Source of the DNA: Neobacillus mesonae | GTDB lineage: Bacteria > Bacillota > Bacilli > Paenibacillales > Paenibacillaceae | Length of the DNA stretch: 64,000 nt | Reading direction: 5' to 3' | NCBI GenBank assembly: GCA_023715865.1 | Contig: JAMBOW010000003.1 | Span: forward strand, 186,001 to 250,000 | Notes under the pieces: generated by a model | Databases searched by the model: none | The model's input: only the letters and a program-made list of their open reading frames with translations | What the model was told of the DNA's origin: nothing | Position numbers and translations under genes: made by a program | Shown: positions 33,322 through 43,234 of the stretch, in pieces | How positions within the stretch are numbered: position 1 is the first letter of the stretch | Layout of the letters: each line of letters begins with the position of its first letter

Positions 33322-36300
33322 ATGAATCAACCACTTTACGGAATATGGCTCGGAGATGTGTTTTTTTGTTTTTCAGGAGAGACATCGGAACCAAAAGTTG
33401 ATGCTTGGAGTCATTTAATACGAAAAATGAAATTAAAGGACGGGGTGTTCCGTCCATTTCAGCATGCTGCTCTGCGGCTTGCAGAGCTTAGATGGCAGAT
33501 GAAGGCTGCGCAGCAGGAAGGAGCCGAGAGCCAGAAGAAAAAGAGACCAGCCTTTGGCCGGACTTTGGAGGGCCTGGCTTTGACGCCGAAGGATGCCTTT
33601 GAGCTGCTCATACATTGGAACAGGGAGGAAGCTGAGGCAGCCGGATTCGCACCTGGCGAGGAGATGGAGTACTGGGCGAAGGCTGCGCGTTTTGCATTGG
33701 AGCTCCTGCTTCGCGGGCAGATTACGCCGGGCTCAGCTCCGGTAACTTCACCGGGAGGAAGACGACGGGGCAACCAATCTGCTGTAAAAGGAGTATGGTT
33801 ACCAAAGCTTACGAGGTCTGAGGATGCAGAACGTTTTGTTCTGCTGGCGGAGTCCATCCCGGCCGTCTGTCTGACTGCATCCGGCGCGTATGCGGAATCG
33901 GAGGCCGGCACTGTCAAAGAGGCAGGCGCTGCCGTGCTGTACTCGTTCCTAAGTCACGTCATTCATTCGGTTGTATCAACCGAAATTGCTTCTGTGGAAA
34001 GCAGCCTGTCGCGTTATCGGGCAAACTACAGACGAGGTTATTCTCCGCTGTCCGAGCTATGGTGGAACAGTCTTCTCACGGGCTCGCGGGAGCTCAGCGT
34101 ACAGGCAACCGTTCAAGAGATTGAAGATTTGGCCGAGAATGTTGCTGAGGCATCACAAAGCGCGCCTCCGGTAATGGAGGTGGGAGCTTCCGGTCCAGAA
34201 ATCGGAACATTAAGGCTAAGCTTGAGGCTTGCGCCTGCTGAAGGGGATCAGTCATCTGCATGGAAAATCAGCTTATGGGCTGAAAGTGAGGTTGAGAATG
34301 AACTCCGGGTCCCGATCCAGGCTGTCTGGGCCCACCCTTCGTCTGAACTTGATCGGGGAACGGTGAAATACAGCAGGATTCAGGAGCAATTGTTCCTAGC
34401 TCTGGGAAGAGCTTGTGATGCAGCTCCTGCCTTACTTCCGGCGATGGCGGCTTCCCGCAGTGAGGTTGAGATGGATGCCCAGACATTTTATGAATTTATG
34501 TCCGGCTCCGTACCTAAGCTGCAAGAACTTGGCATAACCGTGCTTATGCCTTCCCGCTGGAGCCGGGAGGGGAAACGGAAAGCGGGGCTCAAGCTCAGAA
34601 TGCTTCAGGGAAGTGAAGGGTTTGAGGGAGCTCGCAAGGCCCCGACGCTCGGAATGGAGCAGCTGATCAAGTTCGAAGCTGAAGCGGTCCTGAATGGAAT
34701 GACGGTGACAAAGGAAGAGCTTGCAAGGCTGGCAGCCTCTGCTTTCCCATTAGTGGAGTTCCGCGGCGAGTGGATCGAAATTGATCCAAAGGAAATTCGC
34801 CAGGTGCTTCGGTTTATGAAAAAAAATGATGAAGGCACGATGCCCCTCTCCGAATGGATGCATCTGGCCATAGATGAGGATGAGGAGGCCAGCTGGAAGG
34901 GTCTCTCCATATTTGGAGCAGAGTCCTTTGGTATGCTGTCCTTCCTGCTCGAAGGTCAAGTGCTGAATCGAATCGAGCTAAGGGACACACCGCCTTCGCT
35001 GCACGGCAATCTCCGCCCTTACCAGGAGCGGGGCTATCAGTGGCTTTCCGCTATGCGTGATTTGGGCTTTGGCGTTTGCCTTGCCGATGACATGGGTCTT
35101 GGCAAAACGATCCAGGTGATTACCTGCCTGCTTGATTCAAAGCTTGCAGCACAGGAAGCAAGAGAAGCAGAACGTGAGCTGGAGGAAGAGGAAGAGGAAG
35201 AGGAGGATCTGGATTGGGATGAACTAGATGCAGATCATCCTGCACTAATCATCTGTCCTACTTCCCTGCTTGGAAACTGGCAGCGGGAAATGAAACGCTT
35301 TGCGCCGGACTTTAAATTATATATTCATCATGGCACCCAGCGGCTGCATGGAGAGGCTTTTCAGAAGCAGGCCGGGGAGCATGACATCATATTAACGACT
35401 TATCATCTGGCCGGTAGAGATGGAGCTGATCTGGCGTCCATTCATTGGTCCTCAGTCGTGCTTGATGAAGCGCAGTATATTAAGAATTATCGAACGAAGC
35501 AGGCACAAAGTGTTATGAAGCTGACTGCACCGCACCGGATTGCTATGACAGGAACGCCGGTAGAGAACAGGCTCAGCGAGCTGTGGTCCATATTCCAATT
35601 CCTAAATCCCGGCTATTTGGGTACAGCGGCATCCTTTAGGCAGCGGTATACTTTAGGAGCTCAGGAAGAGAATGGAGCTTTGCGAGAGCTTCATCGACTG
35701 GTTTCGCCCTTCATGCTCAGAAGGCTGAAAAGCGATCCGGATATTCGAAAAGACCTGCCTGAGAAGCTGGAGCTTAAATCCTACTGCTCACTTACAGTGG
35801 AACAGGCTGCAATTTATAAAGGTGTTGTGGATCAGCTGCTGACAGGTATTGAAGGCCAGACCGGATTTACACGCAAAGGCGTCGTATTATCCTCGCTGAC
35901 TAAGCTGAAGCAAATTTGTGACCATCCGGTGCTTGTTGATCAGACCCGCAAGGATGCAGGACGTGCAGATGCATCTGGCAAGCTGGAACGTCTGATGGAA
36001 TTGACGGATGCCATCCGTGATAACGGGGAGGCAGCCCTGATCTTTACGCAATATGTATCAATGGGCGAAATTTTAGTTCAGCAATTCGCACAGCGTTATG
36101 ATGAGAAGGCTTATTTTCTTCATGGCGGAATTTCCAAGGCAGAGCGGGATGAGATGGTGGATTCTTTCCAGAGCGGCAAAGGTCCTTCCCTCTTCGTGCT
36201 TTCCTTACGGGCAGGCGGTGTAGGACTGAACCTGACTCATGCGAGCCATGTCATTCATTACGATCGCTGGTGGAATCCTGCTGTGGAAAATCAGGCGACG

Positions 36301-36510
36301 GATCGCGTATTCCGGATCGGCCAGAAGCGGAATGTTCAAGTTCACAAGCTGATATGCCAAGGGACGCTGGAGGAGCGAATTGATGAGCTGATTGAGAGCA
36401 AAAAACAGCTGTCAGAGCAGGTGGTCGGGTCAGGTGAGAACTGGATTACGGAAATGTCAGATGAAGAGCTGAAAGGTCTTGTGACGCTGCAAGGTGAAAT
36501 GTGGGTATAA
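33322..36510 (+). CDS. SNF2-family DNA-dependent ATPase/helicase
   Basis: A 1062-residue protein. The N-terminal half (about 1-560) belongs to the SNF2-associated type of bacterial Snf2 proteins. The ATPase core follows: LRPYQERGYQWLSAM, motif I ADDMGLGKTIQVI near 588, motif II DEAQ near 715 (here a DEAQ rather than DEAH box), MTGTPVENRLSELWSIF, and C-terminal motifs LRAGGVGLNLTHASHV and QATDRVFRIGQKR near 990. A run of glutamates (residues about 619-640) is inserted between motifs I and Ia, as in many bacterial members. It probably translocates on double-stranded DNA. The ATG at 33322 has only a weak upstream site. The next gene, a SWIM protein, is 26 bases away. Confidence 0.93.
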   Translation: MNQPLYGIWLGDVFFCFSGETSEPKVDAWSHLIRKMKLKDGVFRPFQHAALRLAELRWQMKAAQQEGAESQKKKRPAFGRTLEGLALTPKDAFELLIHWNREEAEAAGFAPGEEMEYWAKAARFALELLLRGQITPGSAPVTSPGGRRRGNQSAVKGVWLPKLTRSEDAERFVLLAESIPAVCLTASGAYAESEAGTVKEAGAAVLYSFLSHVIHSVVSTEIASVESSLSRYRANYRRGYSPLSELWWNSLLTGSRELSVQATVQEIEDLAENVAEASQSAPPVMEVGASGPEIGTLRLSLRLAPAEGDQSSAWKISLWAESEVENELRVPIQAVWAHPSSELDRGTVKYSRIQEQLFLALGRACDAAPALLPAMAASRSEVEMDAQTFYEFMSGSVPKLQELGITVLMPSRWSREGKRKAGLKLRMLQGSEGFEGARKAPTLGMEQLIKFEAEAVLNGMTVTKEELARLAASAFPLVEFRGEWIEIDPKEIRQVLRFMKKNDEGTMPLSEWMHLAIDEDEEASWKGLSIFGAESFGMLSFLLEGQVLNRIELRDTPPSLHGNLRPYQERGYQWLSAMRDLGFGVCLADDMGLGKTIQVITCLLDSKLAAQEAREAERELEEEEEEEEDLDWDELDADHPALIICPTSLLGNWQREMKRFAPDFKLYIHHGTQRLHGEAFQKQAGEHDIILTTYHLAGRDGADLASIHWSSVVLDEAQYIKNYRTKQAQSVMKLTAPHRIAMTGTPVENRLSELWSIFQFLNPGYLGTAASFRQRYTLGAQEENGALRELHRLVSPFMLRRLKSDPDIRKDLPEKLELKSYCSLTVEQAAIYKGVVDQLLTGIEGQTGFTRKGVVLSSLTKLKQICDHPVLVDQTRKDAGRADASGKLERLMELTDAIRDNGEAALIFTQYVSMGEILVQQFAQRYDEKAYFLHGGISKAERDEMVDSFQSGKGPSLFVLSLRAGGVGLNLTHASHVIHYDRWWNPAVENQATDRVFRIGQKRNVQVHKLICQGTLEERIDELIESKKQLSEQVVGSGENWITEMSDEELKGLVTLQGEMWV

Positions 36511-36536
36511 ATTGTACTTAAAACAGGAGGTGTGGG

Positions 36537-37253
36537 GTGACAGTGGTTCTTCAAGTAAAAGATATTAAGCTGGAGCCTCACGGCTGGACGGCGATCGTTA
36601 TGGATAAGACTGAAGAATTTGCAGTCAAGGGACAGCTTAAAGCGTCAAAAGAAGAAAAGAAGGCTGAATTGCTGGCTGAACTTAAGGAGGACGCCTATAC
36701 CCTATATCGTCTTCTTGCAGGACAATCTGCGGAATTGATAGGTCCTGTGCTGAGGAGTCTATTAAGCGATGTGGATGTGACATGCTCTTGCTGTGAAGGT
36801 GAATGTGCTCATGTACAAGCGGCCCTGGATATGGCTTCCGCTTGGGCGGTGCAAAATCCGTTGAAGCTGCTGGATATGATCGGGTTATCTCGTGATGAGC
36901 TGCTGACAGGCGTTTTTCGTAATTGGTCTGCAGCTTCTCACGGGGAGGTTTCGTCCCAGACAGCGGCACTGCTTGAGCGCAAAAATCAGCGTACAGGAGG
37001 AAATGCCTCAGCCATCCTGGAGTATATTGGCGATGCAGCAACTGATGGTTCGCTTCATGCACCGGGGCCTGGATTTAAGGATGTTGAACTGAATTTAAAG
37101 GAGCCTTCTGAGCTGAAGACTCCATCTTCCGGCATCGCACAGCTAGTGCCTCAGGTTCCTGCAGAGGCTGCTTTGGAGCATATCCGCAAGCATGTATCCG
37201 CTAGGGCGGCCAAATGGGCAGATGAAGCGAATCGCCGGACCAAAACGAAGTAA
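36537..37253 (+). CDS. SWIM zinc-finger protein, partner of the SNF2 helicase
   Basis: A 238-residue protein. Near residues 83-92 the sequence CSCCEGECAH fits the SWIM zinc-binding pattern CxC...CxH, and the following ALDMASAWAVQNP helix is in keeping with it. Upstream there is a small beta-rich region (VKDIKLEPHGWTAIVMD) and downstream mostly helical, low-similarity sequence. SWIM domains bind DNA or proteins; genes for SWIM proteins next to SNF2 helicases are known in bacteria, which suggests that the two act together. It starts at GTG 36537, six bases after AGGAGG. The zinc site is short, so the domain call is good but not certain. Confidence 0.75.
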   Translation: MTVVLQVKDIKLEPHGWTAIVMDKTEEFAVKGQLKASKEEKKAELLAELKEDAYTLYRLLAGQSAELIGPVLRSLLSDVDVTCSCCEGECAHVQAALDMASAWAVQNPLKLLDMIGLSRDELLTGVFRNWSAASHGEVSSQTAALLERKNQRTGGNASAILEYIGDAATDGSLHAPGPGFKDVELNLKEPSELKTPSSGIAQLVPQVPAEAALEHIRKHVSARAAKWADEANRRTKTK

Positions 37254-37405
37254 TACGAAAGATGGAGCAGTATATGCCCGGTACAGGGAGGGTTTAGGGA
37301 GAGGAGACGCTATATTGCGACTTCAGTCTTCTTTAGCTCTATTCTTATATGAATTATAATGGGAGAAGATTAGACGCTATATTTTTTTCGATAGGGGAAC
37401 TACTT

Positions 37406-38359
37406 ATGACGACAACATCAAGATCAAAAAGATCACGCTGGACTATCGCTTTGTTGACTATAACGCTGCTTTCTGCTTTTTCTCTTGCAGGATGCGGAAA
37501 TGGTGATGAACAGCAGCAAGAAGGACAAAACCAAACGTCTCCAACCACACCATCGGGCAGCGAAACGCCGGGATCGTCTGCAGACGATCCTCAAGAAGAT
37601 ACACCTGCAGAGTCAGATGCAGGTGAGAATGACGACGGAACTGCGGAGCAGCCTTCAGAGGGAGCCGGTCAGGATGATACTGCGGGAAATGCAGAAGAAG
37701 ACAGTATTACAGCGCTTCGTGCTGCCAGTTCCCTGCAAAGCACCATGGAGGTTATTGGGGATAAGAACGTCGTGACTAACCCGGATGCGGTAACGGTCAT
37801 CGTTAACAAAGAACGCAGTCTGCCAGACGGCTACGAACCACAGGATCTAGTTGAGCCTGATGTACCGTTCTCATTTGATGAGCCGCACGAGAAGCGCCAT
37901 ATGCGTCAAGAGGCAGCTGATGCGCTGGAGGAGCTGTTTGCCGCGGCGGAAGAGGATAATATTGAGCTCCGTGCCGTTTCAGGATATCGTTCCTACGATC
38001 GCCAGGTATCCGTATTTAACAGCAGTGTGGAAAGAAACGGAAAAGAATATGCACTTCGGGTAAGCGCACAGCCAGGAATGAGCGAGCATCAGACAGGACT
38101 TTCGATCGACGTATCGAGTCCAAGCGTAGGAAACGTATTGGAGGAAGTCCTCGGAGATAGCGAGGAAGGCAAGTGGCTTGCTGAGCATGCGCCTGAATTT
38201 GGATTTATTATTCGTTATCCAGAAGGACGAGAAGAGACGACAGGTTATGTATACGAGCCTTGGCACATCCGTTACGTTGGCAAAGAGCTGGCACCGGATA
38301 TTGCAGCAAGCGGACTTACGCTCGAAGAGTACTTTGACGAAGCGAATATTAAGCTGTAA
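37406..38359 (+). CDS. VanY/LAS-type D-alanyl-D-alanine carboxypeptidase lipoprotein
   Basis: A 317-residue lipoprotein that should trim the terminal D-Ala from peptidoglycan stem peptides outside the membrane. The signal sequence ends SLAGC with Cys30. Residues about 31-95 form an acidic Glu/Asp/Ser/Pro linker. The catalytic domain carries the zinc-peptidase signatures: SEHQTGLSIDVSS (HxxGxxxD, His about 228 and Asp about 235) and EPWHIRYVG with the last zinc His about 287. VSGYRSYDRQVSVFN is also diagnostic. The frame opens at 37349, but ATG 37406 behind AGGGGAA gives a normal signal peptide. A bidirectional terminator follows. Confidence 0.9.
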   Translation: MTTTSRSKRSRWTIALLTITLLSAFSLAGCGNGDEQQQEGQNQTSPTTPSGSETPGSSADDPQEDTPAESDAGENDDGTAEQPSEGAGQDDTAGNAEEDSITALRAASSLQSTMEVIGDKNVVTNPDAVTVIVNKERSLPDGYEPQDLVEPDVPFSFDEPHEKRHMRQEAADALEELFAAAEEDNIELRAVSGYRSYDRQVSVFNSSVERNGKEYALRVSAQPGMSEHQTGLSIDVSSPSVGNVLEEVLGDSEEGKWLAEHAPEFGFIIRYPEGREETTGYVYEPWHIRYVGKELAPDIAASGLTLEEYFDEANIKL

Positions 38360-38362
38360 TGA

Positions 38363-38396
38363 GAAAAGGTCAGTTCCCACGGGAATTGACCTTTTT
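38363..38396. terminator. Bidirectional intrinsic terminator
   Basis: AAAAGGTCAGTTCCC and GGGAATTGACCTTTTT pair around ACG with one wobble. It lies between the VanY-like gene and the convergent surface-protein gene. Confidence 0.85.
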
Positions 38397-38430
38397 CATA
38401 ATGGCTTTAATATTTTGGCTGCTATATGCC

Positions 38431-39534
38431 TTATTCAGCTGGAAAAGGTTTAATCGTATCTGCGGCTTCATCTGAAGCTGTAGATTGTTCCTCTTCCTGA
38501 GCAGGCTCTTCTGCAGATTGACTAACATCTACCGAATCAACAACGATTTTGATCGCATTGCCGATTGGAGGCAGGCTGCGAGTCAGAACGCCATTGTGGA
38601 AACCGATCACATAATCCTCATCTGTAATGGATGCAGGATCAACTTTCTCGCCTTTTGTATTGAAGACTTGTGTATCTTCATTGATTTGCAGCACGATTTC
38701 AGAGTGTGGATTCGCTGCAAGAATTCCGCTTTGGATGAGGAGACTGCGGTCACCGTCATCCGATACGCGAATTTCACCGATCGTACCTTCAGCGCTGTGC
38801 AAAGTTCCTTCAGCCTGCTCTGTGACTGTAATTTTGTAAACCGCAGATTGAGGCGGCATGCTCAGCGCCATAACTTGGGAATGCTCAGCAACCACTTGAT
38901 CCCCGACTTTTAGATCTGTTGCTTTCAGGCTCGTTCCATCTGCAAGAAGGTACTGCGTATCTTCATTAGCATTCAGGATGAGGCTTTCCGGACCGAATCC
39001 ATTAATGTGAACTCTGGATACATCTTCGGAAGCATTTACATAAGTAACTACACCCGCCGATGTTGCGAATTCCTGTGCTTCTTCAGTCGTTATCGACACT
39101 GAGTCTCCTTTCGCTTCTACGTTTGCATGCAGCACTTCAATTGCAAAATTTAGCGGAACGTACTGAGTGCCGTCCACGATTTCAGGCGCTTGTCCCAGTG
39201 TAACGTACATACGGTTTACGTTATATTGGTCTTTCCCTGTAGCAATAGCAGTCCATACATTACCCTTGGTTAATTCAGCAGACTTGGTCTCTTTGTTCCA
39301 TGTAAGCTCCATACCGAGTGCTTCTGCCAAGGAACGGACAGGAATCATGGGATGCTCAGCATTGGCTGTATGATAACCTTCTCCGATTGCATTACCGTTT
39401 ACAGTAATGTTTACTGTTTTGGCAGCAGGGTTTGAGATAGACACAGGGGCTTCGGCGTTAGCGTAGACATATCCACTGCTGAGTACTGCGGTAATCGCAA
39501 GTGCAGCTGCGCCGGTTTTCATTTTTTTGTTCAT
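38431..39534 (-). CDS. Secreted protein with copper amine oxidase N-terminal-like (stalk) domain
   Basis: A 367-residue exported protein. Signal peptide: MNKKMKTGAAALAITAVLSSGYVYANA. Residues about 38-150 match the copper amine oxidase N-like domain found in many Paenibacillus surface proteins (HPMIPVRSLAEALGMELTWNKETKSAEL and YVPLNFAIEVLHANVEAKGDSVSI). The rest is two or three beta-rich segments with repeated VYKITV, EIRVSDDGDRSLLI and YVIGFHNGVL elements, ending in an acidic tail. It is not an amine oxidase; the stalk domain is structural and the role is unknown. The start ATG follows CGAAGGAGAGAAG. No anchor motif is seen, so it is probably released or loosely bound. Confidence 0.82.
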   Translation of the reverse strand: MNKKMKTGAAALAITAVLSSGYVYANAEAPVSISNPAAKTVNITVNGNAIGEGYHTANAEHPMIPVRSLAEALGMELTWNKETKSAELTKGNVWTAIATGKDQYNVNRMYVTLGQAPEIVDGTQYVPLNFAIEVLHANVEAKGDSVSITTEEAQEFATSAGVVTYVNASEDVSRVHINGFGPESLILNANEDTQYLLADGTSLKATDLKVGDQVVAEHSQVMALSMPPQSAVYKITVTEQAEGTLHSAEGTIGEIRVSDDGDRSLLIQSGILAANPHSEIVLQINEDTQVFNTKGEKVDPASITDEDYVIGFHNGVLTRSLPPIGNAIKIVVDSVDVSQSAEEPAQEEEQSTASDEAADTIKPFPAE

Positions 39535-39755
39535 AGGTTGTTCTTCTCTCCTTCGCTCTGATGTATTGTCTCCCAGAATTGTTGGCCGACAAGTTCTTAG
39601 ACGAAGTGATTAGAAGTAAAGTTGCAATTTGACCTATAATGGTCACTTTAGACCTACATCAGTACATCTTCCGTATATAGTCCATGGATGTTAAGAAAAC
39701 CCGGTTATAAAATGGAAAGACAGTGTGTTTTTATTAACGAGGAGATTGGATATAG

Positions 39756-40490
39756 ATGAGAGAAACCTTCAAACAAGAAATTATAGGGGGGAGGGACGTG
39801 CATATTTATCTTCCTCCATCATACCGTGAAGGCGATGCACGTTTCCCCGTTGTTTACATACAGGATGGTATTACAATCGTTAGAAATTGCTTGAACCTGC
39901 TCGAACATAAATTTCGGGTTAAAGAGCTCCCGGAGCTCATTTTAGTCGGTATTGTTCCGAATAACCGCAATGATGAATATACGCCTTGGCCAGCCAAATC
40001 ACTGAGTGGGAAGTCTGCCGATTTCGGAGGCAGCGGAGCTGACTACGTGTCATATGTGGCGGATACACTCAAGCCGTATATGGATCGCAGCTACCGGACT
40101 TTGATTACTCCAGAGCATACAGCCATGATCGGAGCTTCTCTTGGCGGAATGATTTCCATGTATGCTGCCTACCAGCGTCCAGATATATTCGGAAGAATCG
40201 GAGCCATATCTGCATCCATGTGGTACGAAGGTTTTTTGTCTTTTATTCAAGAAAGTGAAGTGTCCTCTTATGAGCAGAGGCTTTATATGTCGGTAGGGAG
40301 TCTAGAAGGAATACATAAAGAAAGTATTCAAAAAAATATGGTCTCAGGCACACATGAAGCCTACAGGACGCTGATCGATAAAGGCTTCCCTGAAGATAAG
40401 CTGAAGTTTACTGTAGAAGAGGGCGGAACGCATGATGCTTTGTTTTTTGCCAAGCATTTTCCGGAAGCATTAAATTGGCTCTATGTGTGA
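39756..40490 (+). CDS. Putative esterase (esterase D / enterochelin esterase-like)
   Basis: A 244-residue alpha/beta hydrolase without signal peptide. The first strand block (GGRDVHIYLPPSYREGDARFPVVYIQDG) and AMIGASLGGMISMYAAYQRPDIFGRIGAISASMW with Ser128 in GASLGG match the esterase family that includes enterochelin esterase and Bacillus BesA. His226 in EEGGTHDALFF fits the catalytic histidine. Neighbours do not include siderophore genes, so the substrate is uncertain; an acyl or siderophore ester is possible. The start ATG follows ACGAGGAGATTGGATATAG. It is convergent with the large secreted protein gene, 23 bases between stops. Confidence 0.85.
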   Translation: MRETFKQEIIGGRDVHIYLPPSYREGDARFPVVYIQDGITIVRNCLNLLEHKFRVKELPELILVGIVPNNRNDEYTPWPAKSLSGKSADFGGSGADYVSYVADTLKPYMDRSYRTLITPEHTAMIGASLGGMISMYAAYQRPDIFGRIGAISASMWYEGFLSFIQESEVSSYEQRLYMSVGSLEGIHKESIQKNMVSGTHEAYRTLIDKGFPEDKLKFTVEEGGTHDALFFAKHFPEALNWLYV

Positions 40491-40513
40491 TATCTGCCTG
40501 TAATTCAGTCGCA

Positions 40514-42976
40514 TCACGGTTCCCAAGTGGCTGTCTGATAGGGCAGTTCATCATACCCGCTTGCCCAGTAATACCCTGAAGCCATAATTCTGCGGGGCAG
40601 AAAGCCGATCTCACCTGTTGCTGCGCTGACACTTTCGGAAACGGTTCGAAATATGCCGTTTTCGTCTGTGGTACCGGTGACATACTTTCCTGCCATGTGG
40701 GTGAATCTGCCGCTGACATTGGCCGGAATCGGATTTCCAGCTTCACGGTCGATTACACGGAAGGAGACGGTTGCTTTACCGGATGCAAATTCAATGCTCA
40801 TATCGGTAATCACCATGGGTTTAAGTGAAGATGAACCAGTAACTGCAGACGCGGTTTCGCTTGGCGGCCCTTCATTCCCCTGGATATCTACAGCGGTCAC
40901 TTTATAGTAATAGGTTGTATCCGGCAGAAGGCCTTTATCTTTATAGGACAGCCCTTTGATCGTGCCAGCGTAAGTATCGGGACCGATGTTGAACGAAGGC
41001 TCGGTGCTGCGGTATATCCGGTAGTCGTTAACGAATGTGTTGTCCTGTGCCATGCCATAGGAAAGATCGATTCGGTCGTAATGAAATGCACTGGCTTGGA
41101 GCTGCCCGGCTGGTGCGCTTGGCGGCTCGTTATCTGCTGGGGGTGCCCACTTGTACCCGGCAGGACCCCATTCGCTCGGGAAGTCAATGAGAGAGGAATA
41201 ATGGTGAAGAGCGATGCCGCCGAAGGCGGGATCGCTTGCAAAGGCTGCATACACTTTGGCAAGCTCCGTCTCCATGTAGGTTCTTCCTTCCTCATTAAAG
41301 CTGATCGTCTCCGGATCCCCGCCGTCAGCAATGTCTTTGGTTTCGACTCCAATAATGACTGACTTTGGCTTGCCTATGGCGTTAGCATAGGCAGCTTCCC
41401 CGAGTGCTTGGTTAATGATGCCCGCGCTTCCTTCTGCCTGATCGCGGTAATTCATGATGGAAATATAGTCGGCTGTATCCTGAATGTGCTCTGACATCCA
41501 TTTGACAGCTCCGTTCCACGGAATATCACTGGCATCGGCCGATGTATCGTACCATCTCGGGATGGCTGCACCGACGGGGAGGCTGAGACCGGAAGCTGCC
41601 TTTCGTTCCATGAGGGCAGCCAGCATATCCAGATACTGAACTTGAACAGATGGCTTAGCTGTCTTGAAATCAGGGAGAATGTACGGCTCGGTGTCCAGAT
41701 TAATTCCGTCGAACTGGGCTTCGGTTTCTGAAGCAATATTGTAATTCAGAACTTTCTCGAACTCCCGTACCGCCTGTGTGCGGTATCTTTCGTAAGCCCC
41801 GAAGTAAGGCGGCTTGGTGCCTCCGGCAATAAGAGCCTCGACCCGAAAGCCCTCTCCGTGAGCCCAGGTTATGAACTGCCGAACCTCACTTCGGTGGTCC
41901 TCCAGCATAGAGGTACCGTTATATTGATCCACACCCAGATACAGTGTCGTAATCGGCCGCTGATTAAAGGTTGCTGTATCCGATGCGAGAGAGGATAGGA
42001 CACTCCAGGAATTCGGATTCAGAACCAGATGGTAGGAAGCCGTTTCCCATATCCAAATAGCCCGATCCTGATCAGGGAGTGGGGAAGGCACGTTAAGAGA
42101 GTCTGCGTCCATCTCCATTGATTCTGGATCGTACACGCTGTCCACCACCCCCGCGTCCGGATCGTACACATGATCTGTTACCGTATGATCCGGGTTATCC
42201 GAGTCATCAATACTGTCCGTCACCAAATCAGGATCAACTGCACTTAAACTTATGTCCTCTTCGCTTTCGTATTCTGTATCATATACATCATCTGTGACAG
42301 AGCTCTTACCTCTAATATTTACATAAAGCGTCGGACTGTAGCCTGTATTCCCATAGTTGTCTGTAGCTCTTGCTTCCAGACTGTGAACCTTTCTTTGTTC
42401 CGCCCGGGTGTCCCACTGATAGGTATATCCGTCCTTGGCAGATTTAAGAGGAATCCAGTCTTTACCGTCGATTCGCAGTTCAACCCCTGTCACTGTATTT
42501 TTGCTGCTAACCGAGAGGCTGACCTTTTCTTTTGCCTTCAGAGGAGTCTGCTCGGACGGGCTTGTAATTTCGATTTCCGGGATATGCGCCTCAGGGTTAT
42601 CAATGACAAGTGACATAAAAGAGGACCATATTCCGTACCTGGTGCCGGTATCTTTGGATTTCAGTACAATTTCGATTGGACCGTCCCATCGGGAGGTGTC
42701 AAGGGGATAAGACCATTCCCCGCTGTCATCGCCGTCCTGATCATCCATTAGGACATCCGTAATCATTTCTCCGTTAACGATCAGCTCTACTTCGTACACA
42801 TCTGTATACGTCCCATAGAGTTGAGCAATGCCCGGGGGTAGCGTCTGTCCATTCTGATGCGAATCAATCGTAATTCTGGCTGATGCTTTAGCTGGAGAAG
42901 GGGGGACATGAATCAGCGCGAGTACCATTACGAGGCTTAAAAAACCAAACGTTCGCAGAAATGAAATCATGATCAT
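40514..42976 (-). CDS. Large secreted protein with Ig-like, TIM-barrel-like and fibronectin type III regions
   Basis: An 820-residue exported protein. A signal peptide (cleavage near Ala31) is followed by two Ig-like regions of about 90 residues with GVELRIDGKDW and GEWSYPLDTSRWDGPI, then an acidic linker (about 225-300) with repeated VYDPD/VYDTE units that might bind calcium. The central 300 residues look like a TIM barrel: TTLYLGVDQYN, QFDGINLDTEPYI near 417-429 (a catalytic DxE-like position as in GH18-like barrels), YISIMNYRDQA and AFGGIALHHYSSL. A fibronectin III region and a beta-rich end follow. A cell-wall or polysaccharide hydrolase is likely, but the family is not certain. The start ATG has AAGGA six bases upstream. 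Confidence 0.75.
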   Translation of the reverse strand: MIMISFLRTFGFLSLVMVLALIHVPPSPAKASARITIDSHQNGQTLPPGIAQLYGTYTDVYEVELIVNGEMITDVLMDDQDGDDSGEWSYPLDTSRWDGPIEIVLKSKDTGTRYGIWSSFMSLVIDNPEAHIPEIEITSPSEQTPLKAKEKVSLSVSSKNTVTGVELRIDGKDWIPLKSAKDGYTYQWDTRAEQRKVHSLEARATDNYGNTGYSPTLYVNIRGKSSVTDDVYDTEYESEEDISLSAVDPDLVTDSIDDSDNPDHTVTDHVYDPDAGVVDSVYDPESMEMDADSLNVPSPLPDQDRAIWIWETASYHLVLNPNSWSVLSSLASDTATFNQRPITTLYLGVDQYNGTSMLEDHRSEVRQFITWAHGEGFRVEALIAGGTKPPYFGAYERYRTQAVREFEKVLNYNIASETEAQFDGINLDTEPYILPDFKTAKPSVQVQYLDMLAALMERKAASGLSLPVGAAIPRWYDTSADASDIPWNGAVKWMSEHIQDTADYISIMNYRDQAEGSAGIINQALGEAAYANAIGKPKSVIIGVETKDIADGGDPETISFNEEGRTYMETELAKVYAAFASDPAFGGIALHHYSSLIDFPSEWGPAGYKWAPPADNEPPSAPAGQLQASAFHYDRIDLSYGMAQDNTFVNDYRIYRSTEPSFNIGPDTYAGTIKGLSYKDKGLLPDTTYYYKVTAVDIQGNEGPPSETASAVTGSSSLKPMVITDMSIEFASGKATVSFRVIDREAGNPIPANVSGRFTHMAGKYVTGTTDENGIFRTVSESVSAATGEIGFLPRRIMASGYYWASGYDELPYQTATWEP

Positions 42977-43142
42977 CTCACATCCTTGTCAAAATGATGT
43001 AAACATATTTGACGGAGAATCCTGCTGTGATCACTGTACTGACAAATCTACGGCAGTTGGTGTCAGCTTAAAGCGGTTACTTTTAAATATTACGAAAAAG
43101 ACGGGAATAGAACCGTTGGCGGGTTCATGTGAGCTTTATTTT

Positions 43143-43202
43143 GCTTAAACGTGAAAAGACCGGATTCATAGATATGAACCCAGTCTTTCATGAGCGTTTA
43201 GC
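43143..43202. repeat. 60-bp imperfect inverted repeat
   Basis: GCTTAAACG...CGTTTAGC enclose TGAAAAGAC/GTCTTTCA and GGATTCAT/ATGAACC, with three bulges and the loop AGAT. It lies after the small gene at 43235-43597 (minus strand) but has no T run on either side. It could be a processing or mRNA-stabilising hairpin, or a remnant of a small mobile repeat. Confidence 0.55.
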
Positions 43203-43234
43203 AAGAATGAAGCACACAAGCTTAAGCTATTTAT

